Under the pieces are notes generated by a model. The model did no database searches, was not told where the DNA came from, and saw only the letters and a program-made list of their open reading frames with translations. A stretch of 48,798 nt of DNA from Beijerinckiaceae bacterium (GTDB lineage: Bacteria; Pseudomonadota; Alphaproteobacteria; Rhizobiales; Beijerinckiaceae): the NCBI GenBank assembly GCA_019745195.1, contig JAIETL010000068.1, positions 1 through 48,798 of the forward strand, written 5' to 3'. Position 1 is the first letter of the stretch. Every line of letters begins with the position of its first letter. Of the stretch, positions 15,418 through 24,161 are shown piece by piece. Made by a program: the position numbers and the translations under genes.

Positions 15418-15729
15418 ATGACACGCCCAACAGCTCGCGAGCGCGGTTACACCACGGCATGGGACAAGGCACGGGCCGGACATCTCCGCTCGCATCCTCA
15501 CTGCGTCATGTGCGCCAAGACAGGCCGCACCACGCCCGCAACCCACGTTGACCATGTGAAGCCGCATCGAGGCGATCAAGCCGCGTTCTGGGACCGCGCC
15601 AACTGGCAATCCCTATGCGCCTCGCACCACTCGTCTGCAAAGCAGAGAGACGACAACGCGGGACGATCTGTCGCCGTCGATGCTGACGGCTGGCCTATCG
15701 ACCCCGCGCCCGCAACAAGCCGACGCTGA
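15418..15729 (+). CDS. HNH endonuclease beside the terminase
   Basis: 103 residues. HNH motif with zinc-binding CVMC and, after 'THVDHVKPHRGD', 'WDRANWQSLCASHHSSAKQ'. HK97-like cos phages carry such an HNH protein next to the terminase, where it is needed for DNA cutting during packaging. The frame is open back to 15220, but the upstream residues look unlike the family and 'MTRPTARERGYT' matches the usual N-terminus, so I start at 15418. No good ribosome site is visible for either start. Confidence 0.85.
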   Translation: MTRPTARERGYTTAWDKARAGHLRSHPHCVMCAKTGRTTPATHVDHVKPHRGDQAAFWDRANWQSLCASHHSSAKQRDDNAGRSVAVDADGWPIDPAPATSRR

Positions 15730-15842
15730 CAGCCGCCAGCCCTCGAACGGGTAGGGGGTATCCAGTCCTTCCGACGATGGGGCCGGGACCGCTTTGGGGC
15801 AACAACACGCAGCGTGCCGGTTTAAAATTTGGGCCGATTTCA

Positions 15843-16256
15843 ATGGCACTTAGAGGCAGGAAGCCGACAGCGACTGTCATCAAGCTGGCCCAGGGCACGC
15901 TTCGTGAGAACCGGCATGATGTCGAGCGCGAGCCGAAGCCGCAGGGTGCGGTCGAGAAGCCGGCGCGGTTGAGGGGGCGGGCTTCGACGCTGTGGGATCA
16001 GTTCATCGCTCGCGCGTTCTGGCTGACATGGGCGGATGGGCCGAAGGCGCTGATCTGGGTTCACCTTCAGGCCGAGTTTGAGAAGTCGCCGGTGAAGATG
16101 CAGTCGGCGCGGATCGCCCAGCTTCGCGCTCTTGGGTCTGAGCTCGGGCTTGATCCTTCATCCCGCGCTCGGCTGGGCGCCAATCTGTCGCCTGGCGCGT
16201 CGGGCGGAACGGTGACGCCCAGCAATGACGATGCCGTCGCGACCAAGTATTTCTGA
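15843..16256 (+). CDS. terS: Terminase small subunit, P27 family
   Basis: 137 residues with the P27-family start 'MALRGRKPTATVIKLAQGT' and the following helical DNA-recognition region ('ASTLWDQFIARAFWLTWADGP'). It recognises phage DNA and feeds the large subunit. An in-frame ATG at 15777 would add 22 residues, but 'MALRGRKP' is the normal family start. It overlaps the large-subunit gene by 32 nt. Confidence 0.87.
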   Translation: MALRGRKPTATVIKLAQGTLRENRHDVEREPKPQGAVEKPARLRGRASTLWDQFIARAFWLTWADGPKALIWVHLQAEFEKSPVKMQSARIAQLRALGSELGLDPSSRARLGANLSPGASGGTVTPSNDDAVATKYF

Positions 16257-18024
16257 GGACGCCGCGACGGCATGGGCCCGCGCGGTTTGCGCCGGGGATG
16301 TTGTAGCGGGGCCTCATGTCCGGAACGCCTGCCGGCGCCATCTGGACGACCTGCAGCATGGTGCGGAGCGGGGCTTGCTCTGGGATCGCGCGGCGGCCGA
16401 GCGAGTGATGTCGTTCTTTCCGGACGTGCTTCGTCTCGCCGGCGGTAAGTTTGAGGGCCGGCCGTTCGTCCTGCATCCGTCGCAGCAGTTCAAGATCGGC
16501 TCAATCTTCGGGTGGAAGAAGGCTGACGGGAAACGTCGGTTCCGCCGCGTCTACATCGAGGAAGGCAAGGGCAACGGCAAGTCGCCGCTGGCGGCTGGGA
16601 TCGGCATGTATTGCCTTCTGGCGGATGGTGAGGCCCGCGCGGAGGTCTATGCCGCAGCCTCAATCAAGTCTCAGGCCATGGTGCTATTCCGCGACGCGGT
16701 AGCGATGTGGCAGCAATCGACGCTCCTGCGGAAGAAGCTGACATCGTCGGGCGGTGTGGTGATCTGGAGCTTGGCGGATCTCGCGACAGGCTCGTTCTTC
16801 CGTCCGATCTCGTCAGATGAGGCGCATTCAGGCCCGCGGCCGAGTTGCGCCCTCTGCGACGAGGTCCACGAAATGCCGAGCCGCATCACGATCGAGATGC
16901 TCGAGCGCGGTTTCAAGTTCCGGGACCAGCCGCTGCTGGTCATGTCGACCAACTCGGGAAGCGATCGCAACTCGGTCTGCTGGGAAGAGCATCAGCACGC
17001 GGTTCGTGTCGCCGCCGGTACGAAGACGCCGGATGCGGAGTTCACCTATGTCGGCGAGGCGATCGACGACGACACCTTCGCGTTCGTCTGCGCACTCGAC
17101 GTCGGGGATGACCCGCTGACGGACCCGACGTGCTGGCCGAAGGCAAACCCCCTGCTGGGGACCATCCTGAAGCCGGAATATCTCGACGGCGTGGTGAAGC
17201 AGGCTCTGGCGCTTCCTGGGCGGCTGAACAACATCCTGCGGCTGCACTTCTGCACATGGACCGACGCTGACACGGCATGGATGTCGCGGCCGGCGCTTGA
17301 AGCCGTGCTGCACGATTTCAACCCGGCCGACCATTCGGGCGAGGATGTCTACGCCGGGATCGACCTTTCGGCGACGACTGACCTGACCGCGCTGGCGATC
17401 GTGGTGCCGACGGGCCCGGACAAGAACGGGCGACCTACCTTCGATGCGTGGGTTGAGGCTTGGACGCCTGGCGACACGCTGGCCGAGCGCGCGCTGCGGG
17501 ATCAGGCGCCCTACGATGTGTGGGTGCGCCAGGGATGGCTCAACGAGGTTCCTGGCCGGAAGCTGATCGGCTTCGACTATGTCGCGGCGCGGCTGGCCGA
17601 GATCAATTCGGAGCACCCGGTCAAGGAACTGGCCTTCGACGCCTACGGGTTCAAGAAGAACCTCGAGCCGGAGCTCGATGCGCTGGGCCTGACGATCCCA
17701 CTGGTCGAACATCCGCAGGGCGGAAAAAAGAAGGGCAAGGAGAGCGAGTTGTGGATGCCGGGCTCCAAGATGGCGCTTGAAACGCTGATCTTTGAGCGCC
17801 GCATTCGCCTTCGCCGCAGTCCACTGCTGATCTCCGCGATGATGTCGGCGGCCGTCGAAGGCGACGCTTTCGGCAACTTCTGGTTCTCAAAACGCCGCGC
17901 GACACAGCGGATCGACCCTCTGATTGCGCTCGCCATGGCCGTTGGCGCTGCCGTGGGGCCGAATGCCGAGGGCGTGTCGGTCTACATGACGTCCGAACGC
18001 CCGGACGGCTTTCTGTTCGTCTGA
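16225..18024 (+). CDS. terL: Terminase large subunit (ATPase/nuclease)
   Basis: 599 residues. The packaging ATPase has the Walker A variant 'EEGKGNGKSPLAAG' (about 110-123) and Walker B 'PSCALCDEVHE'. The C-terminal nuclease begins at 'YAGIDLSATTDLTALAIV', whose first aspartate is a metal ligand, and continues to 'DPLIALAMAVGAAV'. It pumps DNA into the prohead and cuts it. Together with P27 TerS and the HNH protein this points to HK97-type packaging. Confidence 0.95.
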   Translation: MTMPSRPSISEDAATAWARAVCAGDVVAGPHVRNACRRHLDDLQHGAERGLLWDRAAAERVMSFFPDVLRLAGGKFEGRPFVLHPSQQFKIGSIFGWKKADGKRRFRRVYIEEGKGNGKSPLAAGIGMYCLLADGEARAEVYAAASIKSQAMVLFRDAVAMWQQSTLLRKKLTSSGGVVIWSLADLATGSFFRPISSDEAHSGPRPSCALCDEVHEMPSRITIEMLERGFKFRDQPLLVMSTNSGSDRNSVCWEEHQHAVRVAAGTKTPDAEFTYVGEAIDDDTFAFVCALDVGDDPLTDPTCWPKANPLLGTILKPEYLDGVVKQALALPGRLNNILRLHFCTWTDADTAWMSRPALEAVLHDFNPADHSGEDVYAGIDLSATTDLTALAIVVPTGPDKNGRPTFDAWVEAWTPGDTLAERALRDQAPYDVWVRQGWLNEVPGRKLIGFDYVAARLAEINSEHPVKELAFDAYGFKKNLEPELDALGLTIPLVEHPQGGKKKGKESELWMPGSKMALETLIFERRIRLRRSPLLISAMMSAAVEGDAFGNFWFSKRRATQRIDPLIALAMAVGAAVGPNAEGVSVYMTSERPDGFLFV

Positions 18025-18032
18025 GGTAGCCG

Positions 18033-19373
18033 ATGTCGAAGCGCAGCGCGCGAAGGAACCGGGCGCTCGCGAAGGGCAACCTGGGTTCGACACAGAACCC
18101 GAGCGAGCAGTTCACCGCGCTGATGGGCGGGGTTCGGACAGGGGCAGGGGCCGCGGTCTCAGACGCCTCCGCAATGCGGGTCTCGGCGGTCTATTCGTGT
18201 GTCCGTGTGATTTCGGAAGACGGAGCCAAGCTGCAGCCGCAGGTCTGGCTTGAGGCTGAGGACGGGACGCGGGCACCGGCGAAAAGCCACGCGCTCTACA
18301 GCATCCTGCGCCGGCCGAACCGGCATATGAGCACGGTGAGTTTCATGCTCGCCATGTTCTCTGCATGGGGATTCCGAGGCAATGCGATCGCGGTGATCCT
18401 GCGGGATGGCCGCGGGCGCCCGACGGGGCTGTGGCCGGTCCATCCGGGGTCGGCGACGATCTATGAGGCGATGGACGGCACGCTGTTCTACAGCATCTCC
18501 CGCCGGACCACGCTTGAGAACGCCATCTTGCGCAACATGCCGGTGATGGTGCCGGACTACGACATCCTGCATGTGCGCGGGATGACCTTCGACGGGATCG
18601 TGGGCCTGTCGCCGCTGGCGCAGTTGCGGGAGGCCATCGGCATCGCGATCGCCGGCGAGGGCATGTCGGGCGGGCTGCTGGCCAATGGCGCTCAGCCTGG
18701 CGGCGTGCTGACGCACCCGAAGAAGATCGACCTGCCCGTCGCGGAACGCCTACGCGCCAGTTGGAACCAGCGCTACGCCGGTTCGGGGAACGCCGGCAAC
18801 ACGGTGATACTTGAAGACGGGATGGGGTGGACCCCACTCGGCATGACATCGGTCGATGCGCAGTTCCTCGAGCAGCGCAAGCTGACGATCGAGGAGATCG
18901 CGCGAGGCTTCCGCGTCCCGCTACACATGATCGGCATGCTCGACCGCATGACGAACAACAACGTCGAGGCGCTGACCCGCGCCTACTACGACCAGACGCT
19001 GATGCCGATGTTGGAGGCCTTCGAGTCGGAGTTCGCCCGGGCCTTCAACCTGCCAGAGAACATCTACGTCGAGTTCGATGTCCGCCGCTTGCTGCGCGCC
19101 GACTTCAAGACCCGCCAGGAAGGCAACCGGACCATGTTCCAGTCCGGCGCGCTGACGCCGAACGAGTGGCGATACGACGAGGGCTACGATCCGACGCCAG
19201 CGGGCAACGTCTTCGCCCGGCCGCTGAACACGGCATACGTCGATCCCGATGGCAACGTCATCGCGATCGCGCCGGCTGGCGGCGATGACCCAGCCGGGGC
19301 CGATGGCGACGATACCGCCTCGGATGACGAGGCCGAAGACGCCGACCAAGAGGAAGAGGTCTCCAATGGCTGA
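18033..19373 (+). CDS. Portal protein, HK97 family
   Basis: 446 residues, GAGG ribosome site upstream. 'SAVYSCVRVISEDGAKLQPQVW', 'HPGSATIYEAMDG' and 'TIEEIARGFRVPLHMIGMLDRMTNNNVEAL' are the family signature. It forms the dodecameric ring at one capsid vertex through which DNA enters and leaves. The C-terminus is acidic and disordered. Its last 8 nt overlap the protease gene. Confidence 0.94.
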   Translation: MSKRSARRNRALAKGNLGSTQNPSEQFTALMGGVRTGAGAAVSDASAMRVSAVYSCVRVISEDGAKLQPQVWLEAEDGTRAPAKSHALYSILRRPNRHMSTVSFMLAMFSAWGFRGNAIAVILRDGRGRPTGLWPVHPGSATIYEAMDGTLFYSISRRTTLENAILRNMPVMVPDYDILHVRGMTFDGIVGLSPLAQLREAIGIAIAGEGMSGGLLANGAQPGGVLTHPKKIDLPVAERLRASWNQRYAGSGNAGNTVILEDGMGWTPLGMTSVDAQFLEQRKLTIEEIARGFRVPLHMIGMLDRMTNNNVEALTRAYYDQTLMPMLEAFESEFARAFNLPENIYVEFDVRRLLRADFKTRQEGNRTMFQSGALTPNEWRYDEGYDPTPAGNVFARPLNTAYVDPDGNVIAIAPAGGDDPAGADGDDTASDDEAEDADQEEEVSNG

Positions 19374-20034
19374 GAAGCAGGTCCGCGCGTTCTTTGGCGG
19401 TGTCGCGAAAGAGATCGGCGATCGCCAGATCCGCGTCATAGTGTCGACCGGCAGCGTCGATCGTCATGGGGACATCGTCGAGGTGCAGGGCATCGACCTG
19501 GGCCCGTACCGGACCAATCCCGTCGTGCTCTACATGCACGATCACCGGCAGCCGATCGCGCGCTGCGCCGACATGGCGGTGAACGGCGGTAAGCTCGAGG
19601 CCACGGTTCAGTTCCCGGAAGCCGGCGTTTCGGCGAAAAGCGACGAAATCTACGGCCTGATCAAGGCCGGCATCCTGAGCGCAGCGTCCATCGGCTTCTT
19701 GCCGAAGGAATGGTCCTACATCGACGACAAGAACCCGTGGCACGGCCGCAAGTTCACCAAGTCGGAGATGATCGAGTTCAGTTTCGTCAGCGTGCCAGCC
19801 AACGCCGAGGCGCTGGTGACGGAGCGCTCAATCGAAGACGAGATCGCCAAGCTGGTCGCCGAGGCGGTCGCGAAGCACCAGAAATCCGGCTCCGATCAGG
19901 GTGAAACCGACCCGGAACCTGCCGATATCGACGATGATGAGGGTGAGATTGCCCCTGAATCCCCTGTCGATCTCGCCCTGATCGGTCGCGAGGCCGAAAT
20001 CCGCTCTTTCGAGATCAATTCGCTCGTCGCCTGA
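19366..20034 (+). CDS. Prohead protease, HK97 family
   Basis: 222 residues. Serine protease of the U35 type: catalytic His in 'LYMHDHRQPI' and Ser in 'EFSFVSVPANAEA'. It matures the capsid by cutting the N-terminal delta domain of the capsid protein. The acidic C-terminal tail (about 165-215) may act as a scaffold-binding segment. ATG 19366 overlaps the portal stop. Confidence 0.93.
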   Translation: MAEKQVRAFFGGVAKEIGDRQIRVIVSTGSVDRHGDIVEVQGIDLGPYRTNPVVLYMHDHRQPIARCADMAVNGGKLEATVQFPEAGVSAKSDEIYGLIKAGILSAASIGFLPKEWSYIDDKNPWHGRKFTKSEMIEFSFVSVPANAEALVTERSIEDEIAKLVAEAVAKHQKSGSDQGETDPEPADIDDDEGEIAPESPVDLALIGREAEIRSFEINSLVA

Positions 20035-20047
20035 CGAGACCCGAGGT

Positions 20048-20088
20048 TCCGCCAGCCTGGCGGACAACCCTGCCGTGATGCGGCGGGG
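20048..20088 (+). other. Tandem hairpins between protease and capsid genes
   Basis: Hairpin 1: TCCGCCA (20048-20054) with TGGCGGA (20058-20064). Hairpin 2: CCCTGCCG (20068-20075) with CGGCGGGG (20081-20088), one T-G pair. They may be mRNA-processing or stability elements that raise capsid expression over protease. Confidence 0.4.
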
Positions 20089-20117
20089 CGCTTTCCCATG
20101 AACAAAGGACGATTGGG

Positions 20118-21479
20118 ATGAAGACCATTCCTGAAATCCGCCAGGCTCTCGCGCTGGCTGTCGACGAGATGAAGGCCGCGAGCGGCAAGATTTCGGAGAC
20201 GAAGACCCTGCTGACGAAGGCCGACGAGGCCGGGAAGGAAGCCGCCGCCGCTGCGGTGACGGTTGCCGAGAAGGCCTATGCCGATGCCAAGGCCAAGGCC
20301 GAGGAGATCAAGGCCGAACTTGATCGCGCGCTGGAGTCCGAAAAGCTCGCGGCCGACGGCGCTGTTCTGCGCACCTCGCCCGAGGGCACGCTGAACAACG
20401 TCCCGGCCGAGGCGAAAAACGACGCCGATCGCGAACTGGTCAAGATGGCGCCCGTGCGCCGGATGATGGCCGGCATGATCGAGCAGCACACCGGCGGCCA
20501 GATCCGCGCGGCGCAGTTCATCGAACTCGCCTACGGCCCGTCGCAACTCGCCGTGATCAAGGCGACGCATCAGCTTTCCGACTATGCGACCGGCGGCGCG
20601 CTGTCGCTGCCGGACTTCGCGGCCACGATCATCGAAGGCCTCGAGAACATGACGGTGGTCCGCCGCATGCAGCCGCAGGTGCTGTCGGTGCCGGGCGCGC
20701 TGATCATCCCGAAGGAGACCTCCGCTCCGTCCGGCTCCTGGATGGGTGAGAACGACGCGCCGACGCCCGGCCAGTTCACGTTCGGCGACATTCGGCTCGA
20801 CCCGAAGCGCCTAGCGGTCGAGGTGGTCATCTCGCGTCGTCTGCTGGACAATGCGGCCCGCGGCGGCGCGGCGGTTCGCAGCCTCGAGGCCTTCGTCGTT
20901 CGTCGTCTCCGCGAGCGCATCGCGGTCAACGAGGACATCGGCTTCCTGCGCGGCGCCGGCACCGAGTATGTGCCGCTCGGCATCCGTTCGCAGATCGCCA
21001 GCGGCAACATCAAGGCGATCGCCGGCACCACGGCCGCCAACATCGAGACCGATCTGCGCTCGCGCGTGACCGAACTCGAAGAGGCCAATATCATGATCCA
21101 GGCCGGCTACTGGCTCATGCCGCCGCGCACCCGCGCCTATCTCGCGGACCTGCGCGACGCGAACGGGAACAAGATCTACCCGTCTGTCGATGGCAACAAC
21201 ACGCTGCTCGGCTATCCGATCCTGCAGACCAATCAGGTTCCGACGAACCTGGGCGGTGGCACGGAGACCGAGATCATGTTCGGCAACGGCCCGAGCATCA
21301 TCGTCGCCAACGGCACCGATGCCGAGGTCCGCGTCTCGATCGAGGGCTCCTACCAGTCGGGCAGCGCCCACTATTCGCTGATCCAGCGGAACGAGATGCT
21401 GATCCACATGGAGCTCTACGCGGACGTCAAGCTGGAGCGCGGCGAAGCGTTCAGCGTCCTGACCGGCGTCACCTACTGA
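20118..21479 (+). CDS. Major capsid protein, HK97 fold
   Basis: 453 residues. The first ~120 form a Lys/Glu/Ala-rich coiled coil, the delta domain removed by the protease ('RQALALAVDEMKAASGKISE'). The HK97-fold core follows ('TGGALSLPDFAATIIEGLENMTVVRRM', 'SGSWMGENDAPTPGQ', 'LLGYPILQTNQVPTNLGGG'). AAAGGA lies eight nt before the ATG. It assembles the icosahedral head. Confidence 0.96.
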   Translation: MKTIPEIRQALALAVDEMKAASGKISETKTLLTKADEAGKEAAAAAVTVAEKAYADAKAKAEEIKAELDRALESEKLAADGAVLRTSPEGTLNNVPAEAKNDADRELVKMAPVRRMMAGMIEQHTGGQIRAAQFIELAYGPSQLAVIKATHQLSDYATGGALSLPDFAATIIEGLENMTVVRRMQPQVLSVPGALIIPKETSAPSGSWMGENDAPTPGQFTFGDIRLDPKRLAVEVVISRRLLDNAARGGAAVRSLEAFVVRRLRERIAVNEDIGFLRGAGTEYVPLGIRSQIASGNIKAIAGTTAANIETDLRSRVTELEEANIMIQAGYWLMPPRTRAYLADLRDANGNKIYPSVDGNNTLLGYPILQTNQVPTNLGGGTETEIMFGNGPSIIVANGTDAEVRVSIEGSYQSGSAHYSLIQRNEMLIHMELYADVKLERGEAFSVLTGVTY

Positions 21480-21490
21480 GCCTGATCTGA

Positions 21491-21511
21491 GGGGCGCTCC
21501 GGCGCCCCTTT
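21491..21511 (+). terminator. Hairpin after the capsid gene
   Basis: GGGGCGC (21491-21497), loop TCCG, GCGCCCC (21502-21508), then TTT. A short T-run suggests a partial terminator, which would lower tail-gene mRNA relative to capsid mRNA. Confidence 0.5.
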
Positions 21512-21547
21512 CCCCATCTCGACATCCCTGTATCAGGAGACACGTCA

Positions 21548-22018
21548 ATGCACGCTTCCATGGCCGATGCGGCCTCTCTCATCGCCGCGCGCTTCGGCGC
21601 TGCCGGCATCGATGTCACCGCCGGCGGCTCCGGCGACGCGACCGAGGTCAGCGGCGCGTGGGTCGACCGTCGCGGGTTCTCGTCCGTCAAGGCGGTGATC
21701 ACCTACACGACCACCCTCGCGGCCGCCGCGACGCTCACCTTCGCCGCCAATCTGCAGGAGGCCAGCGACTCCAGCGGCACCGGCGCGGCGGACTTCGCCG
21801 ATGCTCTCGCCGCGACCGTCGTCGCGACGGGGCCCGGCGGCGGCGGCACCGTCACCGGCGTCGTCGAACTCGACTTCAAGCTCTACGGCGCGGATCGCTA
21901 CTTCCGTCTGCAGGCGACTCCGAACCTCTCGGCTGCGAACACCGACGTCTGCGAGTTCGGGATCACCTACATCCTCGCTGGCGCGACCGACAACCCGGTC
22001 ACGGCCTCGCTGGTCTGA
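21548..22018 (+). CDS. Probable head-associated/decoration protein
   Basis: 156 residues preceded by AGGAG. The product is rich in Ala, Thr and Gly with alternating beta-strand patterns ('AVITYTTTLAAAATLTFAANL', 'GTVTGVVELDFKLYGADRYF') and no catalytic motif. Position directly after the capsid gene is where HK97-like phages encode head decoration or stabilisation proteins. The call is from position and composition, not from a family match. Confidence 0.55.
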   Translation: MHASMADAASLIAARFGAAGIDVTAGGSGDATEVSGAWVDRRGFSSVKAVITYTTTLAAAATLTFAANLQEASDSSGTGAADFADALAATVVATGPGGGGTVTGVVELDFKLYGADRYFRLQATPNLSAANTDVCEFGITYILAGATDNPVTASLV

Positions 22019-22025
22019 TAAGTGC

Positions 22026-22045
22026 GCGGGGGCTTCGGTCCCCGC
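22026..22045 (+). terminator. Intercistronic hairpin
   Basis: GCGGGG (22026-22031) pairs with CCCCGC (22040-22045) around an 8-nt loop containing CTTCGG. It is followed by TCCCCTTT. Probably a partial terminator or mRNA-stability element. Confidence 0.35.
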
Positions 22046-22072
22046 TCCCCTTTCCTCTAGCGGAGCGCCGAC

Positions 22073-22390
22073 ATGCCCCTGATCAAGTTCAACCGCGGCA
22101 CGACGCCGTATCTGCCGGGTGAAACCGCGATGTTCGACGACGTGAAGGCGGCGGCGTTCGTCGACGGTGGCCGCGCCGAGTACGTCACCAAGCCCATCGC
22201 AGCGGAGACGCCCGGCCTGCCCGCCGTCACCAAGGACGGTGAAGGTGATGCCCCCGATCTTCCTGCTGACTGGCGCGATCTGCACCACGCGACGCAGGTG
22301 AAGCTCGCCAAGCAGTTCGACGAGTCGGTCTCCACCAAGGCCGAGGCCCTTGTCGTTCTGGAAGCCGCCGAGAAGACGGCGCAGGCCTGA
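22073..22390 (+). CDS. Hypothetical protein between capsid and connector genes
   Basis: 105 residues, CGGAG ribosome site. N-terminal 'IKFNRGTTPYLPGETAMFDD' looks beta-rich; the C-terminal half is helical ('LHHATQVKLAKQFDES' to the end). It resembles the small proteins often found at this place in alphaproteobacterial siphophages. Specific role unknown, likely head assembly. Confidence 0.65.
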   Translation: MPLIKFNRGTTPYLPGETAMFDDVKAAAFVDGGRAEYVTKPIAAETPGLPAVTKDGEGDAPDLPADWRDLHHATQVKLAKQFDESVSTKAEALVVLEAAEKTAQA

Positions 22391-22391
22391 C

Positions 22392-23009
22392 ATGCTTTCC
22401 GTCACGACGCCTGCGGCTGATCCGAACCTGTTATCGGTCGAGGAGATGCGCGCGGCTGTCGGCGTGACGGGCTCAGGCTCGGACGCGGCTCTGCTGATCC
22501 TGAACGGCCGCGTCTCGCGCGCCATTGCCGCGCACTGCCGCGTCGCCTCTGCCGGAGTCGCCGTCCCGACACTGCGCCAGGAGACGCTGACGGAGATCTT
22601 CCGGACCGGGATGTCGCGCGAGAAGATGATCCTGTCGCGCCGGCCGATCGTGTCGGTCACGTCGATTGTCGAGGATGGCGAGACGCTGGCCGGCTCAGAC
22701 TATGAGATCGACGCCTCCAGCGGCATCCTCACCAGGCTGGAGGATGACGAGCCGGCATGCTGGTCTTGGTCGAAAGTCGTCGTGGTCTATGTCGCCGGCT
22801 GGGCGACCGTCCCGGACGACATCAAGCTCGCCGCCAGCAAGCTCGCCAGCGAGATCTACACGGTGGGCACCCGCGATCCGAACCTGAAGAGGGTCGAAGT
22901 TGTCGGCGTCGAGGAGCGTGAGTTCTGGGTGTCGCCGTCCAGCGATCCACTGATCTCGGCGGAGGTCGACGCGCTGCTCGCGCCCTACATGAACATTTGG
23001 CTCGGCTGA
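22392..23009 (+). CDS. Head-tail connector (gp6/adaptor-like)
   Basis: 205 residues. The helical start 'LLSVEEMRAAVGVTGSGSDAALLILNGRVSRAI' and the middle 'GMSREKMILSRRPIVSVTSIVEDG' resemble the HK97 gp6 head-tail adaptor. It forms a ring below the portal. It is placed correctly between capsid and tail genes and coupled by TGATG to the next gene. Confidence 0.75.
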   Translation: MLSVTTPAADPNLLSVEEMRAAVGVTGSGSDAALLILNGRVSRAIAAHCRVASAGVAVPTLRQETLTEIFRTGMSREKMILSRRPIVSVTSIVEDGETLAGSDYEIDASSGILTRLEDDEPACWSWSKVVVVYVAGWATVPDDIKLAASKLASEIYTVGTRDPNLKRVEVVGVEEREFWVSPSSDPLISAEVDALLAPYMNIWLG

Positions 23010-23386
23010 TGACGACGCCAGCGGAGATCATCGCGGCGCTGGACACGTCGCTGGCGGAGCACGGCGAAGCGATCCTGCTCAGGCGCCGCGTCGGCACGGG
23101 GAGCACCTTCGTTGAAGTCGCCTGCCGGGCGAAGGTAGCGGGGTATGCGAGTGAAGTGCTCGTCCAAGGCATCAAGCAGACGGCTTCGACCTTCATCATC
23201 TCGCCAACGGCGATCACCGCAGCCGTCACCGCTGGCACATGGCCGGGCGCTGCAGGTGGAGACACCTGGCCCCGCGTCGGCGACTTCATCCGCCAGACGA
23301 TCGGCGGAGATCGCCGCATCGAAGCCACCCGGCCTCTCATGCCGGGGGGGCAGGTCGTTCGGATCGAAGCCAAGGTTCTCGGCTGA
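23009..23386 (+). CDS. Head closure / head-tail joining protein
   Basis: 125 residues, TGATG start. Beta-rich with 'GEAILLRRRVGTGS', 'DFIRQTIGGDRRIEATRPL' and 'VVRIEAKVLG', as in stopper or head-closure proteins of siphophages. A run of seven G (23344-23350) is intact and in frame here. Assigned by position and length. Confidence 0.65.
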   Translation: MTTPAEIIAALDTSLAEHGEAILLRRRVGTGSTFVEVACRAKVAGYASEVLVQGIKQTASTFIISPTAITAAVTAGTWPGAAGGDTWPRVGDFIRQTIGGDRRIEATRPLMPGGQVVRIEAKVLG

Positions 23387-23387
23387 C

Positions 23388-23507
23388 GTGCGCTGGCTTG
23401 GGCTCGCTCTTGCCTGCATCCTCGCCGGCTCGCTCTCCTATGGCCTTGCGCGCGCTGGTGAGCCGTCTTCGGCTTGGTGGTGGTGCAAGGTCTGGGGCGT
23501 CTGCTGA
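23388..23507 (+). CDS. 39-residue hydrophobic mini-protein inside the connector operon
   Basis: GTG-started frame, one base after the upstream TGA, reading a hydrophobic helix (VRWLGLALACILAGSLSYGL) and a Trp/Cys-rich tail ('AWWWCKVWGVC'). Its TGA shares a base with the ATG of the next gene (TGATG), which argues that it is translated. It could be a membrane peptide or a coupling leader. No clear ribosome site. Confidence 0.4.
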   Translation: MRWLGLALACILAGSLSYGLARAGEPSSAWWWCKVWGVC

Positions 23508-24157
23508 TGGCGCGGTTCGAGACCTTCGCCAAGGATATTCAACTGGCGACGGCCGATCTGCAGCCCGAGGTCATCAATCGCGAGCTCGCAAAGTTCGCGA
23601 AGGAGGAACTGGCGAAGGCCATCGACTCCAAGGAAGGATCGTCGATCTACACGCGCTATGTCGGCGGCCGAGAGGGCGCCCCCGAAGAGAGCGTGAGGGT
23701 TCCGGAAGCGGTCGTTTACGAATTTAGTTGGTGGCAGCCGGTCATCGCGTTCGCCCTCGACGCGCTGCGCAAGCGGTCGCCCGTGCTTACCGGCCGCTAC
23801 CAGAACACGCACGTCGTCATGATCGGTTCGCAGATCGTCTCGCCTGACGTGCAGATCGCCTCGGGTGAAGAGGTGATGATCGTGAATGTGCAGCCTTATG
23901 CCAGGGTGCTCGAGGTCGGCAACGTCAAGGTGAGAGCACCTGGCGACGGCATCTATCAAGCGACCCGGATGGTTGTGCAGCGGCAGTTCGGCAAGGCGGT
24001 CGATATCCGGTTCCGGATGGTGACGATACCGGGCGGCTATCGTCTGAAGGGCCGGTTCCGTCGCGGCTACAAGCAGTTCGCGCGGACCAAAATCCGCCCC
24101 GATACAGCGGCTGGCGCGACCATGACTTATCCGGCCCTCGTGATGAATATGAAGTGA
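23507..24157 (+). CDS. Neck / head-tail joining protein (HK97 gp10-like position)
   Basis: 216 residues. The N-terminal half is helical and charged ('INRELAKFAKEELAKAIDSKEG'). 'SPVLTGRYQNTHVVMIGSQIV' and 'IVNVQPYARVLEVGN' resemble the HK97-gp10-like neck protein pattern, where a conserved small-residue TGR turn is common. It would sit between connector ring and tail. TGATG coupling sets the start. Confidence 0.7.
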   Translation: MARFETFAKDIQLATADLQPEVINRELAKFAKEELAKAIDSKEGSSIYTRYVGGREGAPEESVRVPEAVVYEFSWWQPVIAFALDALRKRSPVLTGRYQNTHVVMIGSQIVSPDVQIASGEEVMIVNVQPYARVLEVGNVKVRAPGDGIYQATRMVVQRQFGKAVDIRFRMVTIPGGYRLKGRFRRGYKQFARTKIRPDTAAGATMTYPALVMNMK

Positions 24158-24161
24158 CGCG

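Noticed and set aside
16828..17712. Minus-strand 294-codon frame opposite the large terminase
   Set aside because: Antisense to conserved terminase motifs and of reverse-frame composition.
20098..20121. Seven-codon leader peptide before the capsid gene
   Set aside because: It overlaps the capsid start by ATGA, but has no ribosome site of its own and contains the capsid AAAGGA; probably chance.
23341..23350. Seven-G run in the head closure gene as a third frame break
   Set aside because: The frame is intact through it. The seven-G run near 40471 is also intact, so long G runs are not uniformly miscalled in this sequence.
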